DNA of 64,000 bases from the NCBI GenBank assembly GCA_018604165.1, contig CP075895.1:1008501-1072500 (forward strand), given 5' to 3'. A program made the position numbers and the translations under genes. The stretch comes from Chitinophagaceae bacterium LGM1. Lineage in GTDB: Bacteria; Bacteroidota; Bacteroidia; Chitinophagales; Chitinophagaceae. Every line of letters starts with the position of its first letter. Position 1 is the first letter of the stretch. Positions 18,384 to 27,120 of the stretch are shown piece after piece. The notes under the pieces are model-generated. The model did not search any database, was not told the origin of the DNA, and saw only the letters and a list, made by a program, of their open reading frames with translations.

Positions 18384-19667
18384 TTATTGAAATTCGTACC
18401 CTATATCTCGGCGGTAATATTTGCCTTCGTAAGCAATCTTTGCTGCATTTTCGTAGCTTACTGCCAATGCATCCTCTATGGTATCGCCATAAGAAGTGAT
18501 GGCTAATACACGCCCACCGTTGGTTACTATCTCACCCTCTTTATTAGCAGTACCTGCATGAAATAATATGCTGCCATGTACTTGGTCGAAGCCCGTCATT
18601 AGTTTGCCTTTGGGGTAAGAGCCCGGGTAGCCTTCAGATACCAGCATCACGTTACAGGCTGCGCGCTGGTCATGGGTTACAGTTACTTCGTTCAGCTTGC
18701 CTTCGCCCATTTTCACCATTAGTTCTACCAAATCGTTTTGCAGACGAGGCATTACTACTTCGGTTTCAGGATCGCCCATGCGGCAGTTATATTCTATCAC
18801 ATACGGGTTGCCATCTACATTTATTAGCCCGAAGAAAACAAAGCCATTATATACAATGTTTTCAGCAGCCAAGCCGTTGATTGTGGGGTTAACGATACGC
18901 TCCACTACTTTATCCATAAACGCGCCCTGTGCAAACGGTACAGGCGATATAGCACCCATGCCGCCAGTGTTCAATCCCGTATCGCCCTCGCCAATACGTT
19001 TGTAGTCTTTGGCTTCGGGGAGCAGCACATAGTTTTTGCCATCAGTAAATGCGAATACTGATAGTTCTATACCCGTCAAAAATTCTTCTACTACTACCTT
19101 CTTACTTGCATCGCCAAACAGTGCTTCTTTTATCATGGTAGTAAAAGCCTGTATAGCCTCGTCGTGGCTTTGTGCTATCACTACACCCTTGCCTGCTGCC
19201 AATCCGTCTGCTTTCAATACTATCGGCAGCTTGTGTTGTTGCAGGTAAGCAATGCCATTATCAAAATTAGCCTCAGTAAATTCCTGATAAGCGGCAGTAG
19301 GTATATTGTGGCGTTGCATGAATTTTTTAGAAAAAGCCTTACTGCCTTCTAACTGTGCACCATCTTTTGACGGCCCTGCAACGATGATGTGTTGCAGTTG
19401 CGCGTCGTTTTTGACATAATCGTAAATGCCAGCCACCAACGAGTCTTCTCCACCAGGCAACAACATGTCTATCTGGTATTCAATACATGCTTCTTTAATG
19501 CCCTCAAAATCTGTAATGCTGAGATTGAGGTTGCTACCAAGCTGTGCCGTGCCAGGGTTGCCAGGTGCTATAAACAATTCTTTGCATAGTTTGCTTTGGC
19601 GTAGCTTCCAAGCCAATGCATTTTCGCGACCACCTGAGCCGAGTAACAGTATATTGTAAGATGACAT
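18384..19667 (-). CDS. purD: Phosphoribosylamine-glycine ligase
   Basis: GAR synthetase, the second step of de novo purine synthesis: phosphoribosylamine plus glycine plus ATP gives GAR. From the ATG at 19667 the protein is 427 residues, the normal length. It begins MSSYNILLLGSGGRENALAW, with the ATP-grasp motifs LKADGLAAGKGVVI and YNCRMGDPETEVVMPRL. The frame stays open a further 118 codons upstream, but that extension runs into the divergent transporter gene and is not PurD-like. A minus-strand -7-like box TATTTTTG (19708-19701) lies 33 bases before the chosen start. Only 51 bases separate it from the divergent POT gene. Confidence 0.95.
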   Translation of the reverse strand: MSSYNILLLGSGGRENALAWKLRQSKLCKELFIAPGNPGTAQLGSNLNLSITDFEGIKEACIEYQIDMLLPGGEDSLVAGIYDYVKNDAQLQHIIVAGPSKDGAQLEGSKAFSKKFMQRHNIPTAAYQEFTEANFDNGIAYLQQHKLPIVLKADGLAAGKGVVIAQSHDEAIQAFTTMIKEALFGDASKKVVVEEFLTGIELSVFAFTDGKNYVLLPEAKDYKRIGEGDTGLNTGGMGAISPVPFAQGAFMDKVVERIVNPTINGLAAENIVYNGFVFFGLINVDGNPYVIEYNCRMGDPETEVVMPRLQNDLVELMVKMGEGKLNEVTVTHDQRAACNVMLVSEGYPGSYPKGKLMTGFDQVHGSILFHAGTANKEGEIVTNGGRVLAITSYGDTIEDALAVSYENAAKIAYEGKYYRRDIGYEFQ

Positions 19668-19718
19668 TGTGATGTGTGCTAATTTACTATCTTGAGGCTG
19701 CAAAAATATTGAAAGTAT

Positions 19719-21362
19719 ATGGAACATACGAATGAGAAAAAACACCCTAAGGGTTTGCCCTTTCTGTTTTTTACAGAAATGTGGGAGCGTTTCGGGTATT
19801 ACCTGATGCTGGGCATCTTCGTGCTGTATATGATAGATGTGAAAAACGGGCTGGCAATACCCGATAAAATGGCGGATGATGTGTTTGGTACTTTCATAGC
19901 GTTTACCTACCTCACGCCGTTTTTGGGTGGTTTTCTTGCAGACAGGAAGTTTGGCTACGTCAAATCGGTATATGCGGGTGGGTTGCTGATGGCGTTGGGC
20001 TATCTGGGCTTGGCATTGCACAATATCAATACATTTTACATATCGGTTGCGCTGATAATAATAGGTAATGGATTCTTCAAGCCCAATATATCTACATTGC
20101 TAGGTAACATCTACTCTACAGATGCGTACAAGGCTAAAAAAGATAGTGGGTACAACCTATTTTATATGGGTATCAACATCGGGGCATTTCTTGGGCCAAT
20201 ACTGGCAGCTTTTATGCGCAACAAGTATAGCTGGCCTGCGGCATTTGCTACGGCAGGTGTGGGTATGCTAATTGGCTTGGTGGTTTTCAGCTTCGGGCTG
20301 AAACACATACGCCATGCAGACGTACTAAAGCCTGTAGAAAAAGGCGATGCCACTATGGGGCAGGTGTTTGGTGTGGTGTTTCTGCCTGCGATGGTAGCGG
20401 GTGTACTGGGCTGGATGATACCCGATAATATATTTGGCAGCGACAGTACAGATGCTTTTATTTCGGCGGCTATACCGGTGATCATTTTCTATGTATCGCT
20501 GTGGGTGCGGGCAAATGCTAACGACAAACGACCGATAGCGGCATTGTTGGTGATATTCGCGTTGAGTGCGGCATTTTGGGCAGTGTTTAAGCAAAATGGT
20601 ACGGCACTTACAAGATGGGCAAAGTATTATACAGACCGCGAAGTACCTGCTGCGGTAGAAAAACCAGCAAGGGCATTGTATCAAGTAGAAACCATGCCAA
20701 CCAAAATAGACTCTGTAACAAAATATGATGTGCAATACCAAGCTGTGAAAGTGGATGGCAAAGTGCAGAAAGAATGGGGCAGGGATGTGTACTTCCGCAA
20801 TCAGGCACAGGATAAGTTGTCGAAAGATGATAAGCCTGTGTATCTGATAAGTACAGAACTGTTTCAGTCGATCAACCCAGCGTGGGTGGTATTGCTAACA
20901 CCCCTTGTAGTAGGGTTCTTTGCCATGCTTAACAGGCGAAAGAAAGAGCCATCTACAGCTACGAAAATCGCATTCGGGTTGCTGATTTCAGGACTATCTA
21001 CTTTAGTGATGGTGTGGGCTGTGTATGCTGGCAGCAATGGTGAGGTAAAAGTATCGCCTATGTGGTTGGTGGGTTGTTATGGAGTGATAACGGTGGGTGA
21101 GTTGCTTTTAAGCCCCATGGGGTTGTCATTGGTATCGAAACTTAGTCCGCCACGCTTGACTGCGTTGATGATGGGTGGATTCTTCTTGTCAACATCTATA
21201 GGTAATAAGATGTCGGGCGTATTGGCGAGTATGTGGTATGACTATACGGATAAGAAAGATTTCTTCCTGTTCAACTGTATGCTGCTGATGATTTCGAGCG
21301 CGTTGGCTTTTATGGTGCTGCGCTGGCTTAACCGTATTATGAAAGAGAAGAACCTGCATTGA
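19719..21362 (+). CDS. POT-family peptide:proton symporter (copy 1)
   Basis: A 547-residue major-facilitator transporter of the proton-dependent oligopeptide (POT/PTR2) family in the inner membrane. The helix-1 signature ExxERFxYY is present (EMWERFGYYL, about 20-29), and the PTR2 motif NLFYMGINIGAFLGP starts near residue 145. A hydrophilic insertion of about 90 residues (about 305-390) interrupts the second half and is absent from the other two copies. It should import di- or tripeptides with protons. It is the first of three tandem POT genes and is followed by its own terminator. Confidence 0.9.
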   Translation: MEHTNEKKHPKGLPFLFFTEMWERFGYYLMLGIFVLYMIDVKNGLAIPDKMADDVFGTFIAFTYLTPFLGGFLADRKFGYVKSVYAGGLLMALGYLGLALHNINTFYISVALIIIGNGFFKPNISTLLGNIYSTDAYKAKKDSGYNLFYMGINIGAFLGPILAAFMRNKYSWPAAFATAGVGMLIGLVVFSFGLKHIRHADVLKPVEKGDATMGQVFGVVFLPAMVAGVLGWMIPDNIFGSDSTDAFISAAIPVIIFYVSLWVRANANDKRPIAALLVIFALSAAFWAVFKQNGTALTRWAKYYTDREVPAAVEKPARALYQVETMPTKIDSVTKYDVQYQAVKVDGKVQKEWGRDVYFRNQAQDKLSKDDKPVYLISTELFQSINPAWVVLLTPLVVGFFAMLNRRKKEPSTATKIAFGLLISGLSTLVMVWAVYAGSNGEVKVSPMWLVGCYGVITVGELLLSPMGLSLVSKLSPPRLTALMMGGFFLSTSIGNKMSGVLASMWYDYTDKKDFFLFNCMLLMISSALAFMVLRWLNRIMKEKNLH

Positions 21363-21383
21363 TATTCATTCTCAACAATTTAT

Positions 21384-21410
21384 AAAATACCGCCCTGTGC
21401 GGTATTTTTC
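21384..21410 (+). terminator. Terminator after POT copy 1
   Basis: The arms AAAATACCGC (21384-21393) and GCGGTATTTT (21399-21408) pair perfectly around a five-base loop, with T residues in the 3' arm. This separates transcription of the first and second transporter genes. Confidence 0.85.
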
Positions 21411-21473
21411 GTTTTTCGGGCTTTTATCACAGGCTTTTTTTACTATCTTTCGAGACTTAATACTATTCATAAT

Positions 21474-23192
21474 ATGAGTGATGTAAAACAATCTAAACAC
21501 CCACAGGGTCTTTTTGTACTTTTTTTTACTGAGATGTGGGAACGTTTTAGCTATTATGGTATGCGTGCCATATTTGCCCTGTATATGACAAAAGCATTGA
21601 TGATGGACAAGGCTGCTGCATCTAATATATATGGCAGCTTCACGGGTCTTGTTTATCTGACACCACTTATAGGCGGTTATGTTGCAGACAGATATTGGGG
21701 AAACAGACGTTCTATTCTTGTAGGTGGCTTGTTGATGGCTTTAGGACAGTTGTTGATGTTTTTCAGTGCATCGAATTATCAAAATGCAGACATGGCAACG
21801 GTGTTTATGTGGCTTGGTTTAACAGGTTTAATAGTAGGTAATGGTTTCTTTAAACCCAATATATCAACACTAGTAGGTCAATTATACCCAAGGGGTGATA
21901 GCAGATTAGATGCTGCATTTACTTTGTTTTATATGGGTATTAATCTGGGTGCATTTTTCTCACCGATAGTATGCGGCATACTCGGTGATACGGGTAATCC
22001 AGCGGACTTTAAGTGGGGTTTTATGGCAGCTTGTGTCGGCATGATTATCGGAGTAATATCATTTGAGGTGATGAAGAAGAAATACCTTGTAACACCGGAA
22101 GGAGAAGCTGTAGGGGCGATTGCAAATAAGAAGCGGGATGCCATATCTGCAAAAGAAAATGGCGAACAAGAAACAAAAAGCACCATGTCGGCAGGTAAAT
22201 TGGGCATATGGGCTGTGGTGTTATTAGCTTTGATAGCAGTGTTTCATTTTGTAATGAGTCAAGACTGGATAGGGTCTTCTATATTTAGTGTATCTATTGT
22301 TGCTTTAGGTCTTATTATTACAGATAGTTCGCTTACAAAAGTTGAGAGAGAGCGTATTATTGTAATATTTGTTGCTGCATTCTTTGTGATATTCTTTTGG
22401 GCAGCATTTGAACAAGCAGGCGCGTCACTTACATTCTTTGCTGATGAGCAAATGAACAGAACTGTAAACATAAATACATCATATGGTATTGTTTATCTGG
22501 TAGTAACATTGCTAGCTTTTGTTTTGTATTATGTTTTACAAAGTATCATGAATATACCTCGTGAGTATAAGTTTATTTTCGGTGCGCTTGGAGTATATCT
22601 CTTATATCTCGTAGTTATGGGGTTTGTTAAAGGCGAGCAATTCAATCTGCCTGAAATACCTGCCTCAACATATAATAGTGTAAATGCAATATTTATTGTT
22701 GTGCTTGCACCATTGTTTGCTGAAATGTGGGGTAAACTCGGTAAGCGTGGTATGGAACCGCCATCTCCTTATAAACAAGCCCTTGGGCTATTGTTCCTAT
22801 CGTTGGGATACGTTGTAATTGCGATTGCTGTAAAAGATTTAGGTTCTGTAAAAGTTAGTATGATGTGGTTGATAACATTGTATTTCCTGCATACAGTAGG
22901 GGAGCTCTGTTTATCGCCAATAGGTTTGTCTATGGTAAACAAACTAGCTCCGGCACGTTTTGCTTCATTATTAATGGGTACATGGTTTCTTGCTAATGCA
23001 ACAGCAAATAAATTTGCAGGTACATTGAGTGCGTTCTATCCTGAAGCAGGAAAAACCACTTCATTTATGGGTTATGAAATGACTAATCTGTACGACTTCT
23101 TTGTACTATTTATTGTAATGTCAGGGGCAGCGTCTATTGTATTGTTCTTCTTGTCAAAAAAATTAGTAAAAATGATGCATGGCGTAAAGTAG
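21474..23192 (+). CDS. POT-family peptide:proton symporter (copy 2)
   Basis: A 572-residue POT-family transporter. EMWERFSYYG (about 20-29) is the ExxERFxYY proton-coupling motif, and TLFYMGINLGAFFSPIVCG matches the PTR2 signature. A charged cytoplasmic loop (about 215-240, rich in Lys and Glu) separates the two six-helix bundles. Codon use is visibly more AT-rich (many TTA, ATT and GTT) than in copy 1, so the genes have separate histories or expression. It has its own terminator. A box TATCTTTC (21444-21451), one base off the -7 consensus, lies upstream. Confidence 0.9.
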   Translation: MSDVKQSKHPQGLFVLFFTEMWERFSYYGMRAIFALYMTKALMMDKAAASNIYGSFTGLVYLTPLIGGYVADRYWGNRRSILVGGLLMALGQLLMFFSASNYQNADMATVFMWLGLTGLIVGNGFFKPNISTLVGQLYPRGDSRLDAAFTLFYMGINLGAFFSPIVCGILGDTGNPADFKWGFMAACVGMIIGVISFEVMKKKYLVTPEGEAVGAIANKKRDAISAKENGEQETKSTMSAGKLGIWAVVLLALIAVFHFVMSQDWIGSSIFSVSIVALGLIITDSSLTKVERERIIVIFVAAFFVIFFWAAFEQAGASLTFFADEQMNRTVNINTSYGIVYLVVTLLAFVLYYVLQSIMNIPREYKFIFGALGVYLLYLVVMGFVKGEQFNLPEIPASTYNSVNAIFIVVLAPLFAEMWGKLGKRGMEPPSPYKQALGLLFLSLGYVVIAIAVKDLGSVKVSMMWLITLYFLHTVGELCLSPIGLSMVNKLAPARFASLLMGTWFLANATANKFAGTLSAFYPEAGKTTSFMGYEMTNLYDFFVLFIVMSGAASIVLFFLSKKLVKMMHGVK

Positions 23193-23215
23193 TCTTTGCA
23201 TATAACATATATGAC

Positions 23216-23240
23216 AGCCCCGCAATTGCGGGGCTTTTTT
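23216..23240 (+). terminator. Terminator after POT copy 2
   Basis: AGCCCCGCAA (23216-23225) and TTGCGGGGCT (23226-23235) form a GC-rich hairpin followed by a T tract. Confidence 0.9.
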
Positions 23241-23321
23241 AATATATGGGGGTGATAAAAAGTGTTAGTCGGAAATAAAGTTTTATTTTGGGTGTTATAT
23301 CTAATCAACTAAAACAAGTAT

Positions 23322-24800
23322 ATGTCGCAAGAACTGACATTGGAACAGATACAGGATTTTAAAGGCAAGTACCCCAAACAGATATGGTACTTATTCCTGA
23401 CCGAAATGTGGGAACGATTTTGTTTCTATGGCTTGCGTGGGATGCTTATGGTATTCATGATGACACAACTGACAATACCCGAAAAGGCTGCTAATAAACA
23501 ATACGCAGCAATACAAGCATTTATTTATGCTTTTACATTCATAGGTGGTTTGTTTGCTGATAAGATACTGGGTTTCCGTAAGTCGTTGTTTTGGGGTGGC
23601 TTGTTGATGATAGCAGGTAGTTTCATTATTGCTGCTAACCCCAAAGAGTTCTTTTTTATTGGTACATGTTTTACAATAGTAGGTACGGGCTTCTTCAAAC
23701 CCAATATATCTACGATGGTAGGCGAGCTATACCGCGCAGGTGATAGCCGCAGAGATGCAGGTTTTGGACTGTTTTATTCAGGTATCAATATTGGAGCGTT
23801 ATTGGGGGGGTGGTTATGTGTAACATTAGGCAAACAATATTCTTGGAATTTAGCATTTGCATCAGCTGGGGTGGTAATGGTAATTGGTTTATTGACTTTC
23901 CTATTTACTCAGAAGAGCATGGGGCCAGTAGGTTTATCTCCATTACGAAATTATATGCCCGGTAAAAGAAAAATGTATGAAGTGGCTGTTTTTATTGGAT
24001 CCTTGGCGATAATGCCATTGTTAATGATAATGGTAAAAAAGACAGACTACACTGATTATTTTATGTATACAGTAGGTCCACTAACCTTATTATACTTGTT
24101 TTACGAAATTTCAAAACTCAGTATTTCAGAAAGGAAGAAAATGGTCGCGGCATTAGTTTTTATTGTCTTTTCAATTTTGTTTTGGGCAATTTTTGAACAA
24201 AGTGGTGGGTCATTAAGTGCTTTTGCGCTGTATAACTTGAATGACTCATTGTTGGGTGTGCGTGCTGACCCCAATGCTGTCAATAATGCTGTAAATTCTT
24301 TTTTCGTAATAATATTTAGTGTAATTGTAGGTTTATTGTGGGTTTGGATGGCAAAGAAAAAGATTGAGCCAAACTCAGTAGTTAAGTTTGGACTAGGGTT
24401 TTTATTTCTAGCTGGTGCATATTTTGTATTCTTTTCTACCAGGTATTTTGCTGATTCGACAGGGAAAACTTCTTTAGAAATATTTACACTTGCTTATTTG
24501 GTTATTACATTGGGTGAATTGTGTCTTTCTCCGATAGGGTTGTCATTAATGACAAAGTTGTCGCCTAAAAAACTGTCAGGAGTGATGATGGGTATGTGGT
24601 TTTTGGCTAGTGCGTACGGACAGTATGTAGCAGGTATATTTGGATCTGAAATGGCAGAAGATGGCAATGCCTCGTTACTAGTTAAGCTAGAGTCATATAC
24701 GGATGGCTATAAACAATTAGGCATCTACGCATTGGTAGCAGGTATTGCACTGATAGCGATAGCACCACTGGTTAGAAAGCTTATGCAGGAAGTGAAATAA
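23322..24800 (+). CDS. POT-family peptide:proton symporter (copy 3)
   Basis: A 492-residue POT-family transporter, the shortest of the three. EMWERFCFYG is the helix-1 proton-coupling motif, and GLFYSGINIGALLGGWLC is the PTR2 signature. The conserved C-terminal half block TLGELCLSPIGLSLMTKLSP is also found in copies 1 and 2. It should take up small peptides; different substrate preference among the three is likely but cannot be read from sequence. The last third of the window's POT cluster; a terminator follows at 24817. Confidence 0.9.
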   Translation: MSQELTLEQIQDFKGKYPKQIWYLFLTEMWERFCFYGLRGMLMVFMMTQLTIPEKAANKQYAAIQAFIYAFTFIGGLFADKILGFRKSLFWGGLLMIAGSFIIAANPKEFFFIGTCFTIVGTGFFKPNISTMVGELYRAGDSRRDAGFGLFYSGINIGALLGGWLCVTLGKQYSWNLAFASAGVVMVIGLLTFLFTQKSMGPVGLSPLRNYMPGKRKMYEVAVFIGSLAIMPLLMIMVKKTDYTDYFMYTVGPLTLLYLFYEISKLSISERKKMVAALVFIVFSILFWAIFEQSGGSLSAFALYNLNDSLLGVRADPNAVNNAVNSFFVIIFSVIVGLLWVWMAKKKIEPNSVVKFGLGFLFLAGAYFVFFSTRYFADSTGKTSLEIFTLAYLVITLGELCLSPIGLSLMTKLSPKKLSGVMMGMWFLASAYGQYVAGIFGSEMAEDGNASLLVKLESYTDGYKQLGIYALVAGIALIAIAPLVRKLMQEVK

Positions 24801-24816
24801 GATAACTACAAAAATG

Positions 24817-24844
24817 AATAAGCCTCGCAAACGCGGGGCTTATT
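24817..24844 (+). terminator. Terminator after POT copy 3
   Basis: The arms AATAAGCCTCGC (24817-24828) and GCGGGGCTTATT (24833-24844) pair with one T-G wobble around a four-base loop. The T tract is weak. Confidence 0.8.
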
Positions 24845-24887
24845 CTTTGCAGTATAGTTTTTATAGTGTTTTTTTGTACCCATATCT

Positions 24888-25568
24888 ATGAAGAAATATG
24901 CTGTAATAGTAGCGGGTGGTAAGGGGGTGCGCATGGGTAGTGCTGTGCCTAAACAGTTTCTGCCGCTGAACGGGCAGCCAATACTGTATCATACCATCAA
25001 AGCATTTGCAGATGCTTTTGCAGATATGCAATTGGTATTGGTACTGCCGCAAGACCAGCTTAGCTATGCACAGATGGTGTTGCAGTCTTTTCCCGAAAGG
25101 ATAGATATAACGATAGTAGCCGGTGGCGAAACACGCTACCATAGTGTGCAAAACGGATTGAAAGTGGTGGAGCAGGATAGTGTTGTGTTTGTACAAGACG
25201 GTGTGCGACCTTTGGTAACGACAGAGTTGATACAACGCTGCTACGTACAAGCAATCGAAAAGGGCAGTGCCATACCTGCCATACCCGTGGCAGACAGTAT
25301 GCGTATACTGGAAGATGAAGACAGCCGCCCGATAGACCGTGAGCAAATGCGTATTATACAAACACCGCAAACCTTTAAGGCAGAAGTAATACTACCGGCT
25401 TTCAATCAGAAATATCAGGCAGCTTTTACAGACGAAGCTACAGTAGTAGAAGCTTATGGAGATGTGGTGTATTTAGTGGATGGCGAACGCAGCAATATAA
25501 AAGTAACTACGCCTGAAGATATGATTGTAGCGGAAGCATTGCTGAAAGCAAGAGAGAGTCATGCGTAA
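24888..25568 (+). CDS. ispD: 2-C-methyl-D-erythritol 4-phosphate cytidylyltransferase
   Basis: IspD makes CDP-methylerythritol from MEP and CTP, the third step of the non-mevalonate isoprenoid pathway. The 226 residues carry the nucleotidyltransferase signature GGKGVRMGSAVPKQFLPL (10-27), the VQDGVRPLV block and the RIIQTPQTF block. The pathway's last enzyme, IspH, is also in this window. The 3' end overlaps the next gene by eight bases, so they are cotranscribed. Confidence 0.95.
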   Translation: MKKYAVIVAGGKGVRMGSAVPKQFLPLNGQPILYHTIKAFADAFADMQLVLVLPQDQLSYAQMVLQSFPERIDITIVAGGETRYHSVQNGLKVVEQDSVVFVQDGVRPLVTTELIQRCYVQAIEKGSAIPAIPVADSMRILEDEDSRPIDREQMRIIQTPQTFKAEVILPAFNQKYQAAFTDEATVVEAYGDVVYLVDGERSNIKVTTPEDMIVAEALLKARESHA

Positions 25569-26475
25569 GGTTGTTGTACTGATATTATTTTTCACTTCTT
25601 ATATTTCTTTTGCACAAACAAAAGACACCAGCATCTTTAAGCTGCCCATTAAGATGGATGATGTGGTTGTAAAAGCAGTACGCAAGGGTTGGGATGTGCA
25701 GGGCTTCATTAAGCGGGTGAAGAACGATACCACATTCTACAAAGCCTTTCGTAGCCTGCATCTGCTTACATGGAATGCTACCAACGATATACGCGTATAT
25801 AATAACAAAGGTGGTGTACAGGCATCATTGTACAGCAAAACAAAACAAGTATATGCCAATGGCTGCCGTACCATGCAGGTACTGGAAGAAAAAACAACAG
25901 GTGATTTTTACAATCGAAAACGCCAGTACAATTATTACACGGCAGAGTTGTATGCTTATCTTTTCTTTACACAAGGCAAAAAATGTGGGGAGAATGATTA
26001 TGTAACAGGTGGCATACGCAAAGTAGGCAGCAGCAAAAATGAAAGCAATAGTTATAAGCTAAAGCAACTAATGTTCAATCCGGGAAGTAAAGTAACGGGT
26101 GTACCGCTGATGGGTGATAAGAGCGCGATATTTGAACCTGAGATAGCCAAACTGTATGACTTCAAACTATCATCGCAAGAGTATGGTGGTGAGGAATGTT
26201 ATGTGTTTCATGCAGTGCCCAAAAAAGGGTTTGAAAAAGATGTAGTGTATGATGACCTCACTACATGGTTTCGCAAATCGGACTATAGTATTGTTGCACG
26301 CGATTATTCATTATCGTACAGGGCAGGTTTATACGATTTTATAGTACGTATGAAAGTGCGGATGACACAAGCGCATGGTAAAATGGTACCATCGTATATT
26401 GAGTACGATGGTAACTGGCATGTATTTACCAAGAAGCGAGAAAGGGTGCGGTTTGTAACGCAACTCAGTTACTAA
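25561..26475 (+). CDS. Secreted protein of unknown function
   Basis: A 304-residue protein with signal peptide MRKVVVLILFFTSYISFAQ (cut about residue 19). The mature chain begins with a conserved-looking segment (IKMDDVVVKAVRKGWDVQGF) and is rich in aromatic residues and beta strands throughout, ending in RVRFVTQLSY. This is similar in style to periplasmic or outer-membrane-associated proteins of Bacteroidota. I recognise no catalytic motif. It overlaps the end of ispD by eight bases, so its translation may be coupled to it, though a functional link to isoprenoid synthesis is not implied. Confidence 0.7.
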   Translation: MRKVVVLILFFTSYISFAQTKDTSIFKLPIKMDDVVVKAVRKGWDVQGFIKRVKNDTTFYKAFRSLHLLTWNATNDIRVYNNKGGVQASLYSKTKQVYANGCRTMQVLEEKTTGDFYNRKRQYNYYTAELYAYLFFTQGKKCGENDYVTGGIRKVGSSKNESNSYKLKQLMFNPGSKVTGVPLMGDKSAIFEPEIAKLYDFKLSSQEYGGEECYVFHAVPKKGFEKDVVYDDLTTWFRKSDYSIVARDYSLSYRAGLYDFIVRMKVRMTQAHGKMVPSYIEYDGNWHVFTKKRERVRFVTQLSY

Positions 26476-26504
26476 TTGCGGCGATAATCAAGGTCTTTTT
26501 TGAT

Positions 26505-26512
26505 TAAATTTG
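26505..26512 (+). promoter_or_regulatory. -7 box before the toxin-antitoxin pair
   Basis: TAAATTTG matches TAnnTTTG exactly. It lies 15 bases before the ATG at 26528 and covers an in-frame upstream TTG (26510), so it decides against that earlier start. No -33 TTG at the usual spacing was found. Confidence 0.45.
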
Positions 26513-26527
26513 TATAAATCGTTTATA

Positions 26528-26779
26528 ATGACAACCTCGGCAATCAGGAATAAACTGTATGACTATATCAGGATAGCAGACGATAAAAAGATAAAAGCTA
26601 TCTATACCATGTTGGAAGAAGATATAGAGCAAAAACTTGATTGGTGGAAAGACAACAGTTTTGTACAAGAACTTGATGCGGAATACAATAGCTGGAAAGA
26701 CGGTAAGGCAAAGGGTTATTCAATGGCAGAGGTTGAAAAGGAATTGAAAAAAGCAGCTACGAAGAAAACTAAGAAATGA
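26528..26779 (+). CDS. Antitoxin-like addiction module protein
   Basis: An 83-residue, helical, charged protein encoded immediately before a ParE/RelE-type toxin, with the ATGA overlap (26776-26779) typical of type II toxin-antitoxin operons. The N-terminal part (IRNKLYDYIRIADDKKIKAI) looks like a dimerising regulatory helix pair. The middle has a Trp-rich patch (DWWKDNSFVQELDAEYNSW) and the C-terminus is a lysine-rich tail, consistent with toxin-wrapping antitoxins. It is presumed to neutralise the toxin and repress the operon. The exact antitoxin family is uncertain. Confidence 0.75.
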   Translation: MTTSAIRNKLYDYIRIADDKKIKAIYTMLEEDIEQKLDWWKDNSFVQELDAEYNSWKDGKAKGYSMAEVEKELKKAATKKTKK

Positions 26780-27075
26780 GCTATACAATTGTCATTTCTG
26801 AGAGAGCAAAAAAGGAAATGCTTGATGCATGTGCTTGGTATAATGAGAGACTTCATGGTTTAGGAGATAAATTTGAACACATCATATTCGAGAAACTATA
26901 TACTATAGCCAATAACCCTCACCTTATCAGGAAAAGAACACCCACCTATCATGAGGTATCTATAAAAACATTTCCTTATCTAATTATTTACAGGGTAGAA
27001 GAAGGCACGAAAGAGGTATATATTGCCTCTATTTTTCATACAAGCCAAAGCCCTAAGAAGAAGTACAGAAAGTAG
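26776..27075 (+). CDS. ParE/RelE-superfamily toxin
   Basis: A 99-residue protein with the type II toxin fold: an N-terminal SYTIVISERAKKEMLDACAW segment, the middle PHLIRKRTPTYHEVSIKTFP region, then the strand pair YLIIYRVEEGTKEVYIASIF that ends the family. The family includes gyrase poisons (ParE) and ribosome-dependent RNases (RelE); the lack of clear RelE catalytic residues favours ParE. Translation is coupled to the antitoxin by a four-base overlap. The pair sits between a secreted protein gene and dnaG. Confidence 0.85.
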   Translation: MSYTIVISERAKKEMLDACAWYNERLHGLGDKFEHIIFEKLYTIANNPHLIRKRTPTYHEVSIKTFPYLIIYRVEEGTKEVYIASIFHTSQSPKKKYRK

Positions 27076-27120
27076 CAACATAAGCTTTAGTACCCATTTA
27101 GTTTTGACTAACTTAGCAAG

